35,378 nucleotides of DNA from Amycolatopsis sp. (lineage in GTDB: Bacteria > Actinomycetota > Actinomycetes > Mycobacteriales > Pseudonocardiaceae), in the NCBI RefSeq assembly GCF_025464955.1, contig NZ_JAODNM010000070.1, positions 1-35,378 on the forward strand. Reading direction: 5' to 3'. A program made the position numbers and the translations under genes. The notes under the pieces were generated by a model. It worked only from the letters and a program-made list of their open reading frames with translations. It had not been told where the DNA came from and did not search any database. Shown here piece after piece: positions 17,929-26,541 of the stretch (within the stretch, counting starts at the first letter, position 1; each line of letters begins with the position of its first letter).

Positions 17929-20900
17929 TTGTCAGCACGAGCCCGCCATTCGACGCGGAGAGCGCGCGCTCTCGCCGCCTTCTCGGTCATCGCGGTCACC
18001 GCCGCCGTGGCTGGGGCCGCCTCGGCGTCCGCCGTCACCCCGCTGGCAGACCCGGGCGCCGCGCCGGACTACTGCCTCTCCCAGTGCAACGACATCCTGC
18101 CGCCGGGTGAGAACGGCACCGCGACCGCCGCGCAGATCGTGGCGAACAAGCTCACCGGCGCGAAGCCCGCGCACACCGACGACCAGCTGGGCAAGTACGC
18201 CAGCCTGGTCGACGGCTACACCGGGCTGACCAACGACACGCTCGGCAGCTACTACAACAACTCGTCGTTCGGTGTCCCATCCGACCAGGTGGAGAACACG
18301 CTCAAACCCGGCGGCCGCACCGATGTCACGATCGTGCGCGACACCACCGGCATCCCGCACATCACCGGCACCACCCGCGACGGCACCGAGTACGGCGCCG
18401 GCTACGCGGCCGGCCAGGACCGGCTGTGGATGATGGACGTCTTCCGCCACATCGGCCGCGGCCAGCTCACCGGCTTCGCCGGCGGCGCGGACGGCAACCG
18501 GCAGCTCGAGCAGCAGTTCTACCTCAACGGAGCCGCCACCGAAGGCGATCTCCAGGCACAGGTCGACAGCCTCTCCACCAACGGTCCGCAGGGACAGCTT
18601 GCCGTCAAGGACGTCACCGCCTACCTCTCCGGCCTCAACCAGTACATCGCGGACTCGAAGTCCGGACTGTACTTCCCCGGCGAGTACGACCTGACCGGCA
18701 ACGCGAACGTCCTGACCGGTGACGGGATCCAGCCGTTCAAGCCGACCGACCTGGTCGCCATCGGCTCGGTGATCGGCGCGCTGTTCGGTGCGGGCGGCGG
18801 TGACCAGGTCGCGTCCGCGCTGGTGAAGGTCGCCGCCGAACAGAAGTACGGCGTGGACAAGGGTGACGCCGTCTGGCAGAGCTTCCGCGAAGAGAACGAC
18901 CCGGAAGCCGCCACGACACTCCACAACGGACAGACGTTCCCGTACGCCGCCAGCCCGGCGAACCCCCAGGGCGTCGCGCTGCCGGATCCGGGCTCTGTCA
19001 CGCCGCAGCAGGTGGTCTTCGACCCGACAGGTTCGGCCGCCACGGCCGGATCAGCCGCCTCGAAACAGGCCACGGACACCTCGAAGTCGGCGACGTCGAA
19101 GGCCAACGCGCAGGCGAAACCCGAGCTGGCCAAGGACAAGGGCTCCATGGCGCAAGGCGTACTGCCGGCCAACCTGTTCGCGCAGAAGCACGGCATGTCC
19201 AACGCGCTGGTGGTGTCGGGCCAGTACACCGACACCGGCAACCCGGTCGCGGTCTTCGGCCCACAGACCGGTTACTTCGCTCCCCAGCTGCTGATGCTCG
19301 AGGAGATCCAAGGCCCCGGGATCAGTGCGCGCGGCGCCGCGTTCGCCGGGTTGAACTTCTATGTCCAGCTCGGCCGCGGCCAGGACTACTCGTGGAGCGC
19401 CACGTCGGCGAGCCAGACCATCATCGACACCTTCGCCGTTTCACTGTGCAATGTGGACGGCACACCGGCCACAAAGGACTCGACTGGCTACCTCTACAAC
19501 GGTGCCTGCACACCGATGGAGCAGATCGAGCGGGACAACTCGTGGAGCCCGACCATCGCCGACGGCACCGCGGCCGGCTCGTACAAGCTGATCGCGTTCC
19601 GGACCAAATACGGCATCGTGCAGTCCCGTGCCACCGTCGGCGGCAAACCCGTGGCCTATACGACGTTGCGCTCGACCTACGGCCACGACATCGACACGGT
19701 CATCGGGTTCCAGATGTTCAACGACCCAGGCGTGGTCACCAGCCCGCAGACGTTCCAGCAGGCGGCGTCACACGTGACCTACACCTTCAACTGGTTCTAC
19801 GTCGACTCCAAGCACACCGCCTACTACAACTCCGGGCTGAACCCGACCCGCGCGCCGAACGTCGATCCGAACCTGCCGATCATGGCGAACGCGGCCGACC
19901 AATGGCAGAACTGGGATCCCGCCACGAACACCGTGGCCAACACCCCGTTCGACGCCCATCCCAACTCGGTCGACCAGGACTACTACGTGTCCTGGAACAA
20001 CAAAATCGCCAACGGGTACTCGATGTCGACCTTCGGCGACGGCTCGGTCTACCGCAGTGACCTGCTCGAGAGCCGGGTCAAGTCGCTGATCGCCAGCGGC
20101 AAGAAGGTCACCAGGGCGTCGCTGTCCCAGGCGATGGAAGACGCCGCAGTCACCGACCTGCGCGGTGAGGACGTGCTGCCCGAGCTGCTGGCTGTGCTCA
20201 CGTCTTCGCCGGTCACCGACCCGGCGCAGAGCAAGGCCGTCGGCGAGCTGAAGACGTGGCTGGCGGACGGCGCCAAGCGCAAGGAAACCGCGCCTGGCGG
20301 CAAGACCTACGCCGATTCCGACGCCATCCGGATCATGGACGCCTGGTGGCCCCTGCTGGCGAAAGCGGAGTTCAACCCGAACATGGGCGACGCGCTCTAC
20401 ACCGCGATGACCAAAGCACAGCAGGTCGACGAAGCGCCGTCGTCACCGGAAGCCGGTGTGGCGCACAAGGGTTCGTCGTTCCAGCTTGGCTGGTGGTCCT
20501 ATGTGGACAGGGATCTCCGCGCGGTGCTCGGCCAGCCGACACAGGGCGGCCCCGGCCAGACCTACTGCGGCGCGGGCGACCTCGCGCAGTGCCGCTCGAG
20601 CCTGCTCACGGCGCTGTCGGCAGCGGTGGCGACCCCGGCCGCCACGACGTACCCCGCCGACGGCCTCTGCTCGGCCGGTGACCAATGGTGCACGGACTCC
20701 ATCGAGCAGCACCCGCTGGGCGGCATCGCCGACGCCGAGAGCAACTGGCAGAACCGTCCTACATTCCAGCAGGTCGTCCAGTATCCGGCGCATCGCGGCG
20801 ACAACATCGCGAACCTCGCGCTGAACCGCCCGGTCACGGCGACGAGCTACCAATCCGGGCTCTTCCAGCCGAACGTGCCGCCGTCGAATGCCGTCGACGG

Positions 20901-21207
20901 CAACATCACGAGCCGCTGGGGCAGCAACAAGACCGACAACGAGTCGATCACCGTCGACCTCGGCACGGTGCAGCCCGTGAGCCGGGTGCTCCTGTACTGG
21001 GAGGCGGCATACGGGCGCTCGTACAAGATCCAGGTGTCCGGCGACGGCACGACCTGGCGAGACGTCTACGCCACGACAACGGGCGACGGCGGCCAGGACG
21101 TCGACGTCTTCCCTACTACCAGCGCCCGGTACGTGCGCATGCAGGGGGTGCAGCGCGGCACCGGGTACGGCTACTCGCTGTACGAGTTCCAGGCGTACGC
21201 GAAGTAG
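17929..21207 (+). CDS. Secreted penicillin acylase family protein with C-terminal discoidin (F5/8 type C) domain
   Basis: 1092 residues from a TTG start with GAGG six bases upstream. A signal peptide (basic RARHSTRRARAL, hydrophobic core, cleavage near ASASA, residue 35) indicates export. Ntn-hydrolase features follow: an alpha-chain region with GYAAGQDRLWMMD; an Ala/Ser/Lys-rich spacer (about 367-406); then KHGMSNALVVSG, in which Ser424 should become the N-terminal nucleophile after self-cleavage; and GQDYSWSATSAS. Residues about 959-1092 form a discoidin/carbohydrate-binding module (ALNRPVTATS, AVDGNITSRWGS, YVRMQG). The family removes acyl groups from amides such as penicillins, homoserine lactones and lipopeptides. 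Gene spacing makes it the first gene of an operon with a sphingomyelinase-like enzyme and an MFS permease, so an N-acylated lipid or antibiotic is a possible substrate. Confidence 0.93.
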   Translation: MSARARHSTRRARALAAFSVIAVTAAVAGAASASAVTPLADPGAAPDYCLSQCNDILPPGENGTATAAQIVANKLTGAKPAHTDDQLGKYASLVDGYTGLTNDTLGSYYNNSSFGVPSDQVENTLKPGGRTDVTIVRDTTGIPHITGTTRDGTEYGAGYAAGQDRLWMMDVFRHIGRGQLTGFAGGADGNRQLEQQFYLNGAATEGDLQAQVDSLSTNGPQGQLAVKDVTAYLSGLNQYIADSKSGLYFPGEYDLTGNANVLTGDGIQPFKPTDLVAIGSVIGALFGAGGGDQVASALVKVAAEQKYGVDKGDAVWQSFREENDPEAATTLHNGQTFPYAASPANPQGVALPDPGSVTPQQVVFDPTGSAATAGSAASKQATDTSKSATSKANAQAKPELAKDKGSMAQGVLPANLFAQKHGMSNALVVSGQYTDTGNPVAVFGPQTGYFAPQLLMLEEIQGPGISARGAAFAGLNFYVQLGRGQDYSWSATSASQTIIDTFAVSLCNVDGTPATKDSTGYLYNGACTPMEQIERDNSWSPTIADGTAAGSYKLIAFRTKYGIVQSRATVGGKPVAYTTLRSTYGHDIDTVIGFQMFNDPGVVTSPQTFQQAASHVTYTFNWFYVDSKHTAYYNSGLNPTRAPNVDPNLPIMANAADQWQNWDPATNTVANTPFDAHPNSVDQDYYVSWNNKIANGYSMSTFGDGSVYRSDLLESRVKSLIASGKKVTRASLSQAMEDAAVTDLRGEDVLPELLAVLTSSPVTDPAQSKAVGELKTWLADGAKRKETAPGGKTYADSDAIRIMDAWWPLLAKAEFNPNMGDALYTAMTKAQQVDEAPSSPEAGVAHKGSSFQLGWWSYVDRDLRAVLGQPTQGGPGQTYCGAGDLAQCRSSLLTALSAAVATPAATTYPADGLCSAGDQWCTDSIEQHPLGGIADAESNWQNRPTFQQVVQYPAHRGDNIANLALNRPVTATSYQSGLFQPNVPPSNAVDGNITSRWGSNKTDNESITVDLGTVQPVSRVLLYWEAAYGRSYKIQVSGDGTTWRDVYATTTGDGGQDVDVFPTTSARYVRMQGVQRGTGYGYSLYEFQAYAK

Positions 21208-21238
21208 ACCGGCACTCGGGTCGGACGGGAGCAGCCGC

Positions 21239-22135
21239 ATGCCGGAACTTCGTGTGCTGACGTTCAACGTGCTGCAGCTCCCGTTCGTCTCGGCGTGGCC
21301 GTCCGGAATCCGGCGGGCCGGCCTGGCCGCCGAGCTGATCGGCGGCCTTGCCCCGGACGTCGTCGTGCTCAACGAGGCGTTCGGGCTGTCCGCCGCCGGG
21401 CTGCTCGTGCGGCGGCTGACCAGCGGCGGTTACCACACGACGCCGCAGGTCGGTGCGCTGCGAGGACGGTCCGACTGGCACAGCCGAACCGAGCCGGACT
21501 CCCCCGTGCGGGGCCTTGTCGGCGGCGGCGTCCGGGTGCTGAGCAGGCACCGCATCCTGCGGCAGCACCAGCATGTCTACCGCGCCTATCGGCGGCACAC
21601 GCAGGACGCGTGGTCCGCGAAAGGCGTCGCGCTGGTCGAACTCGACGTCCCGGGAAGCCCGGTGTGGCTGGCCGCGACGCACCTCCAGGCCGACGAGCCG
21701 CCGACCCCGGTCGCGGCGACCCACGACGTCCGGCTGCACCAGCTCGCCGAACTGCGCCGGGTGGTCGCGGCCACCGTGCCGCCCTACCGCGCGGTCCTGC
21801 TCGCGGGAGATCTCAACGTCGAGTACTACCAGTCCGATGTGGATGGTGTACCCGGCGAGCCCGGCCCCGATCCGGAGGCGGCCGCGGCAGCGGTGGGCGG
21901 CCGGGTCGCACCCGACGGCGCGATCCACGCGCACACCTTCGACGGCGCCCGCAACCCGCTCGTGGCACGCTCACTCCCCCGCTACCGCAATGTGCTCGAC
22001 TACGTCGGTTCCATCGACGAGAACGGACAGAGGCCCGTTCCCCACATCACCACGTCGACGATCCCGTTCGAACCCGGCCGGGCTGCCAGCGACCACTACC
22101 CCGTACTCGCCGAAATCACCTGGGAGCACCGATGA
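21239..22135 (+). CDS. Sphingomyelinase C-like endonuclease/exonuclease/phosphatase family protein
   Basis: 298 residues with the metal-dependent phosphodiesterase fold: LTFNVL (Asn10), VVVLNEAFG (Glu46), ATHLQADE, LAGDLNVEY (Asp191, Asn193) and ASDHYPV (Asp285, His286). Beyond the general fold, phrases such as NEAF, TTPQVGALRGRSDW, GGGVRVLSRHRI, QHVYR and LDYVGSI line up with bacterial neutral sphingomyelinases (recalled family pattern, not a computed alignment). No signal peptide is visible, unlike secreted sphingomyelinases, so export would need another route or the substrate is intracellular. It begins 31 bases after the acylase stop, and its TGA overlaps the MFS ATG by four bases. Confidence 0.87.
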   Translation: MPELRVLTFNVLQLPFVSAWPSGIRRAGLAAELIGGLAPDVVVLNEAFGLSAAGLLVRRLTSGGYHTTPQVGALRGRSDWHSRTEPDSPVRGLVGGGVRVLSRHRILRQHQHVYRAYRRHTQDAWSAKGVALVELDVPGSPVWLAATHLQADEPPTPVAATHDVRLHQLAELRRVVAATVPPYRAVLLAGDLNVEYYQSDVDGVPGEPGPDPEAAAAAVGGRVAPDGAIHAHTFDGARNPLVARSLPRYRNVLDYVGSIDENGQRPVPHITTSTIPFEPGRAASDHYPVLAEITWEHR

Positions 22136-23394
22136 CAACGGCGAACACCTCCGCCGAGGACAGCAGATCCGCACTGGCCGAGCCGACCACACCCGTCTCG
22201 CGCGCCTGGAGCGGCTACTGGTCACTCGCGAACTTCGGAATCTTCCTCGCCTACTACGGCACTCAGCAGATCCTGCTCCCCCGCCAGACCAACGCCATCA
22301 CGGGCAGCGACGCGGCAGCCGTCTCGGCGCAGAGCTGGGCCAACATCTGGGCCGCGGTGGTCGCGATCGTGGTGTCGATCCTCGCCGGCGCGCTGTCGGA
22401 CCGCACCCTGCACCGCACCGGACGGCGGCAGATCTGGGTCGTCTACGGCGTGACGCTGGCCGTGGTCGCGTTCGTGTTCCAGGGCATGCAACACGGCGTT
22501 GTCGGCGTCGTGCTCGGCTGGATGGTCTTCCAGGCCGGGTACGCCACGATCACCATCGCGCTGAACGCGGCCATCCCGGACGAAGTGCCGGTGAACCAAC
22601 GAGGCAAACTGTCCGGCTACCTCGCGGTCGGTACCGCGGTCGGGCCGCTGGTGGGCGTCGTGGTGGTCACCTTCCTGTTGACCGGAATCCTCAACGCCTA
22701 CGTCGGGTTGGCCGTGCTGCTCGCGGCGTTGGTGCTGCCGTTCGCATTACGCACCAAGGGAAAACCCCTCCACGCGGAGGAACGCCCACCCCTGGCCTTG
22801 CGAGCGTTGCTCGTCGGCATCATCGAACCGTTGCGATATGCCGACTTCGCGTGGGCTTGCAGCCAACGGTTCCTGATCAACGTGTCCAACGCGCTCGCCC
22901 AGATCTTCCTGTACCAGTACCTCAAGGATGAGGTACACACCGATCCTGACGTCGGGACCCTGTTCCTGCTGCTCGCGTACACCGCGGGCGTTGTGGTCGT
23001 CGCGATCCCCGCCGGGAAGCATTCCGACCGCACCGGAAAGCGCAAACGCATGGTGGTCGTCTCGTCCATCCTGCAGGCAGCCGCGGCGCTCATCCTCGCG
23101 TTCGCCCCGACCCTGCCGGCCGCGATCGCCGGCGCGACCCTGCTCGGCCTCGGCTACGGCGCGTACCTGTCGGTCGACCAGGCACTGATCACCCAGGTCC
23201 TCCCGCACGCCCAAGACCGAGGCAAGGACCTCGGCATCCTGCAGATCGCCGGCACCCTGCCGTATGTGGCGGCCGCCGGAGTCGGCGGCCTGCTGATCAA
23301 CTCCGCCGGCGGTTTCCCGTCGCTCTACCTGGCATCGGCGGCGACCGGCCTGGCGGCCGCGGTCTGCGTCCTGCCGATCAAGAGCGTGCCGTAG
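22132..23394 (+). CDS. MFS transporter
   Basis: 420 residues with about twelve hydrophobic segments. A motif-A-like loop after helix 2 reads GALSDRTLHRTGRRQIW and the equivalent loop in the second half reads GKHSDRTGKRKRM, typical of the major facilitator superfamily. The substrate is unknown. The ATG overlaps the phosphodiesterase stop (ATGA), so the permease is translationally coupled and probably moves a product or substrate of the acylase/phosphodiesterase pair. No terminator is obvious directly after the stop. Confidence 0.93.
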   Translation: MTTANTSAEDSRSALAEPTTPVSRAWSGYWSLANFGIFLAYYGTQQILLPRQTNAITGSDAAAVSAQSWANIWAAVVAIVVSILAGALSDRTLHRTGRRQIWVVYGVTLAVVAFVFQGMQHGVVGVVLGWMVFQAGYATITIALNAAIPDEVPVNQRGKLSGYLAVGTAVGPLVGVVVVTFLLTGILNAYVGLAVLLAALVLPFALRTKGKPLHAEERPPLALRALLVGIIEPLRYADFAWACSQRFLINVSNALAQIFLYQYLKDEVHTDPDVGTLFLLLAYTAGVVVVAIPAGKHSDRTGKRKRMVVVSSILQAAAALILAFAPTLPAAIAGATLLGLGYGAYLSVDQALITQVLPHAQDRGKDLGILQIAGTLPYVAAAGVGGLLINSAGGFPSLYLASAATGLAAAVCVLPIKSVP

Positions 23395-23412
23395 CGGGTG
23401 CATGATGCTCCG

Positions 23413-23653
23413 GTGGAGATCGTGGCTCAATGGGTGCGGACGTCGTGGACCAAAGAGTCCCGCCGTGCGGCTGAAACCCGGTGAATGGGTGCGCTGGCAG
23501 ATCATGTATCGGCGTGCGAATTCCCTCGGACGCGGCTGCGCCGACTCGGCTGGCTCTGAGGGACTGAAGGTCTACGAAGGATCCGCTAGGCGGGTGGTTC
23601 CGCTCTACGGCGGCAAGGACCGGGGCGGATGGCGTGTGCAGTACGGATCCTGA
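23413..23653 (+). pseudogene. Small unrecognised gene, probably frameshifted
   Basis: A GTG at 23413 opens MEIVAQWVRTSWTKESRRAA and meets a stop at 23484. In the next frame the text continues as VRLKPGEWVRWQIMYRRAN, then VVPLYGGKDRGGWRVQYGS and a stop at 23653. The two halves look like one protein of about 80 residues split by a frameshift near 23470. The family is unknown to me. The C-terminal VPLYGGKDRG has a counterpart in the relic next to the left 13E12 copy, so this small gene appears to be a regular companion of the HNH gene. Confidence 0.4.
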
Positions 23654-23906
23654 GGGCCGGTTCCGTTGCGGCGGTGGCTGCGTTTCGTGAGTGGCTGAAA
23701 GGGTCTTTCCTTGCGGTGAAAGCACGGATAACGCCGTTCATCCTTCGCCAATCACGGTACGCGACTGCCGTCGTTCGTCTGGTGTATGCGTGAGTGACGC
23801 AGCAAGCAGTTGCAGGAGGCGAACGGGCGAAATTCGCTGCGGTGGCACGCTTTCCGAATATTCGATGGCTACGTTCCGCGACAATGTGTATCACCTGAAC
23901 GTGTTC
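23654..23906. other. Spacer between the small broken gene and the HNH promoter
   Basis: No convincing gene is seen. Frames crossing this spacer lack ribosome sites and recognisable domains. The part after about 23780 is strongly conserved with the left unit, including a GTGAGTGA stretch and a GCAAGCAG stretch. This is more conservation than neutral sequence would need and may reflect recent duplication or functional leader sequence. Confidence 0.4.
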
Positions 23907-23934
23907 CGAATAAACGTTCGAACCGAGGTAGAAT
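23907..23934 (+). promoter_or_regulatory. SOS-box-like site and -10 element of the complete DUF222/HNH gene
   Basis: CGAATAAACGTTCG (23907-23920) matches the LexA consensus at 12 of 14 positions. TAGAAT (23929-23934) lies six bases before the GTG at 23941, so transcription should begin at or next to the start codon. The AAGGA between them is too close to the GTG to act as a normal ribosome site. Both elements are identical in the left copy. Confidence 0.62.
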
Positions 23935-23940
23935 AAAGGA

Positions 23941-25188
23941 GTGCCCAGCGATACGATCAGCCTCCCCGATCCCGCCGATATCCGGCGTGCTGATCCGGCG
24001 ACGCTGGTCGAGTACGCCCGCGTGATCACCCGGGAAATGAACCGGTACACCGCGTTGCTGGGTCTGGTGGTCACCAAGACCGAGACCGATGGCATCAAGG
24101 CCACCCACCAGTACATCTCCGCGGTGCAGTGGCTGATGCATACGACGGGGATAGCTGAGCCTGCGGCGCGTCAGATCGTGGTCCGCGCCCACGGCACCAA
24201 CTCCTTGTACACCATCGACGGGACAGAGATCCCCGCAGTCGCACCCCTGACCGGTCTCGCCGCACTGGCCGGTGCCCTCACACCCGCCCACGTCGACGTC
24301 ATCGTGAAAACCATGACGGCCATGCCCGCAACCGTGTCCGACGAAGACCGGGCGGCCGCGGAGAAGATCCTGATCGGTGTGGCCCGGGCTGCGTCCCCGG
24401 TCGAGGTGAAGAAGGCCGGTGACCGGATCCTGGACACCCTCGACCCGGATGGGCCGGAGCCGAAGGATCCGCCGGAGAGACCGCAGCGGGAGCTGTCGTT
24501 CCAGGAACACCGCGACGGGTCCGCGACGCTCAAAGGCAAGCTGGACAACGTGGCCTACGCCCAGTTGCGGGCCGCGTTGGATCCGTTGGCGAAGCCGCAC
24601 TCGACGAAAGAGGAAGGCCGCGACCCCCGCAGCCAGTGGGAACGCCACGCCGACGCGCTGGTCGACCTGATCCGCCTCGCGATGACCGTCGACGAAATCC
24701 CGACTCACGGTGGTGACCGTGTCCATGTGGCGATCACCGTGGACTACGAAACACTCAAGTCCGGGATCGGGACCGCGATGCTCGACTACGGCGGCGTCAT
24801 CACCGCCGCCGAAGCACGGATGTTGGCGTGTGACTGCAAGGTGATCCCCGCTGTCCTCGGGACCGAGAGCGAGCAGATGGATCTGGGGCGGTCCAAGCGC
24901 ATCATCACCACCGGACAACGACGACGACTCGTCATGCGGGACCGCGGATGCGCGTTTCCCGGTTGTAAAAGCCACGCCAAACACTGCGACGGTCACCATA
25001 TCGTGTATTGGATCCTTGGTGGGCCAACAAATCTGGACAACTTGACCCTCCTGTGTGAACGGCATCACCGTCTTGTGCATTGTGGTGGTTGGGAAGTGCG
25101 GATGGGCGGTGACGGGAGACCGGACTTCATCCCGCCTGCTTATCTCGATCCGCTTCGAAAACCGAGGCGCAACACCATGCACGTGTAA
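23941..25188 (+). CDS. DUF222 domain HNH endonuclease-type protein (13E12 repeat family), complete
   Basis: 415 residues. DUF222 occupies roughly residues 20-300. The C-terminal HNH nuclease domain shows the zinc-finger form RDRGCAFPGCKSHAKHCDGH followed by His353, then NLDNLTLLCERHHRLVH; His352/His353 are the catalytic-site pair, and the later Asn and His complete the motif. The family is multicopy in many actinobacteria and its role is not established; a nuclease linked to mobility or DNA damage is plausible given the HNH domain and the upstream SOS-like box. It starts with GTG and is probably leaderless. It is a close paralogue of the partial gene at 1-416, in opposite orientation. No frameshift or loss of key residues is visible. 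Confidence 0.93.
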   Translation: MPSDTISLPDPADIRRADPATLVEYARVITREMNRYTALLGLVVTKTETDGIKATHQYISAVQWLMHTTGIAEPAARQIVVRAHGTNSLYTIDGTEIPAVAPLTGLAALAGALTPAHVDVIVKTMTAMPATVSDEDRAAAEKILIGVARAASPVEVKKAGDRILDTLDPDGPEPKDPPERPQRELSFQEHRDGSATLKGKLDNVAYAQLRAALDPLAKPHSTKEEGRDPRSQWERHADALVDLIRLAMTVDEIPTHGGDRVHVAITVDYETLKSGIGTAMLDYGGVITAAEARMLACDCKVIPAVLGTESEQMDLGRSKRIITTGQRRRLVMRDRGCAFPGCKSHAKHCDGHHIVYWILGGPTNLDNLTLLCERHHRLVHCGGWEVRMGGDGRPDFIPPAYLDPLRKPRRNTMHV

Positions 25189-25207
25189 CAGAATACCGAC
25201 CCCATAC

Positions 25208-25262
25208 CAGGGCTCGTGAGTGCCGCGACCGGATCATCCGGCCGTGACACTGACGAGCCCTG
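25208..25262 (+). terminator. Large hairpin after the HNH gene
   Basis: Outer arms CAGGGCTCGT (25208-25217) and ACGAGCCCTG (25253-25262) enclose an inner perfect pair CCGGAT-C-ATCCGG, together forming one long imperfect stem 20 bases after the HNH stop codon. No T tract follows, so it may act as an mRNA-end stabiliser as much as a terminator. Confidence 0.6.
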
Positions 25263-25777
25263 ACTGCATTCACGGCACAACAACAACTCGCCGTCGAGTT
25301 GCGAAAGCGCCGCATCACTGCTGAATCGGGGGTCACATCGGCACCGGTGGTACCACCGCGTGACGGGAGTGGCCCTCGGATCCGTACTGCGCCCCCTCAC
25401 CGCCCCGTCCTTGCTTCAGTAGTCGGGAGTTTGGCTGCCCGGCGAGCCCTGACTGCGTTCCAGGCACGACCGCAACTCGCCGTCGACTTGCGGTGCTCTG
25501 GCGTTTGGTGCCGGATCCATAAGCCGTCAGGGCTCCGGCGTTCGGTTCCGGGACGCCCTGCCTGCCCAGCGTCGCCGCCGGGACGGGCGGAATGTGGTTG
25601 ACCACCTGGGAAAACAACGTGGCGACGCTCGACGCCATCGCGTCGGTCAGTTCCTTGGATGTCAACTCGACCCCCAGCCGGTGACAGCCTACCGAGGTTC
25701 ACGATGCGGATCGCCGAAACGGGGGACAGGATGCGAGACGACAACGAAAGGGAAGGTGGACAGCGATCCGTGAAACC
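25263..25777. other. Spacer with two 49-base direct repeats; no gene supported
   Basis: Segments 25255-25303 and 25444-25492 are imperfect direct repeats, both beginning GAGCCCTGACTGC and both containing CAACTCGCCGTCGA. Read in one frame each encodes a similar peptide (LTAFTAQQQLAVELR and LTAFQARPQLAVDLR), so they could be coding relics. A minus-strand frame at 25333-25665 contains ELTDAMASSVATLFSQVVNH but has only a TTG start and no recognisable domain, so I do not call it a gene. Confidence 0.4.
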
Positions 25778-26536
25778 GTGGCCTGGGCGTTCGCCGAGCC
25801 GTCGGGTCAGGGCTGGACGCAGGTGTTCGAGCTGGTCACCGCGTTGGTGCTCTGTTCGCTGATCGGGCTGGAACGCGAGCTCAAGCAGAAGAGCGCGGGG
25901 TTGCGCACGCACACCCTCGTCGGCCTCGGCGCGGCACTGTTCCTGCTGGTCAGCAAGTACGGGTTCACCGATGTCCTGGTCGAAGGCCAGGTCGTGCTCG
26001 ACCCGTCCCGGATGGCGGCCCAGATCATTTCGGGAATCGGGTTCATCGGCGGTGGGCTCATTTTCGTCCGCCGTGACGTCGTGAGAGGGCTGACCACGGC
26101 TGCCGTGGTGTGGATCAGCGTGGCCGTCGGCTGCGCCTGCGCCGCCGGGCTGCCGCTGCTCGCGGCGTTCGTCACGGCGGCCCACTTCCTGGTGGTCTAC
26201 GGCTACCCGCCGCTGATCCGCCTGCTCACCCGGTCCCGGCCGGCGACCTCGGTGATCCGGGTGAGCTACCGCGACGGCGAAGGCGTGCTGCGGCAGGTGC
26301 TGGCACTCGCCACGGACGCCGGTTACGTCCTGGAACAGGCGGGTACCGGACGCCGTGACGCCGACGAAGACGAGGAACGCGAGCGCGGCGGCACTGCCGT
26401 GCGCACATCCCACGTCGTCGACCTGCGGATGCGGCTCGTCGGCCCGAAATCGGTCAACGACCTGCTCGCGAGCCTGTCCGAACAACCCGGTGTGCTCTCG
26501 GTGGACACCGGGGACATCGACGACACCAGCGAATGA
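25778..26536 (+). CDS. MgtC/SapB family membrane protein
   Basis: 252 residues. The N-terminal half has four to five hydrophobic helices with the MgtC signature IGLERELKQKSAGLRTHTLV followed by GLGAALF, and GIGFIGGGLIF. A soluble C-terminal ACT-like domain follows (about 150-252), interrupted by an acidic insert DADEDEERERGG. MgtC-like proteins modulate membrane ATPases and magnesium homeostasis. The first standard in-frame start is GTG 25778, which lacks a well-placed ribosome site. GGAAGGTGG sits correctly before an ATC at 25766, and the intervening residues (IRET) fit the usual N-terminal pattern, so the true start may be slightly upstream. Confidence 0.9.
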   Translation: MAWAFAEPSGQGWTQVFELVTALVLCSLIGLERELKQKSAGLRTHTLVGLGAALFLLVSKYGFTDVLVEGQVVLDPSRMAAQIISGIGFIGGGLIFVRRDVVRGLTTAAVVWISVAVGCACAAGLPLLAAFVTAAHFLVVYGYPPLIRLLTRSRPATSVIRVSYRDGEGVLRQVLALATDAGYVLEQAGTGRRDADEDEERERGGTAVRTSHVVDLRMRLVGPKSVNDLLASLSEQPGVLSVDTGDIDDTSE

Positions 26537-26541
26537 ACTCC

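Larger units (their letters stand above)
23586..24356 (+). repeat. Right arm of the inverted 13E12-type repeat unit
   Basis: The segment matches 1-761 in inverted orientation. Similarity is high from the HNH gene through its promoter and about 160 bases further upstream, and patchier at 23586-23700. The pairing cannot be followed past 24356 because the left copy is cut by the window edge. Confidence 0.7.

Noticed and set aside
23586..24356. Possible transposon or integron with the two HNH units as termini
   Set aside because: No transposase or integrase lies between the units, the genes between them look like ordinary chromosome, and no target duplication can be seen.
25333..25665. Minus-strand frame of 110 codons in the spacer after the HNH gene
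   Set aside because: Plausible opening peptide but only a TTG start, no ribosome site and no recognised family; it also covers the 49-base repeat at 25444-25492.
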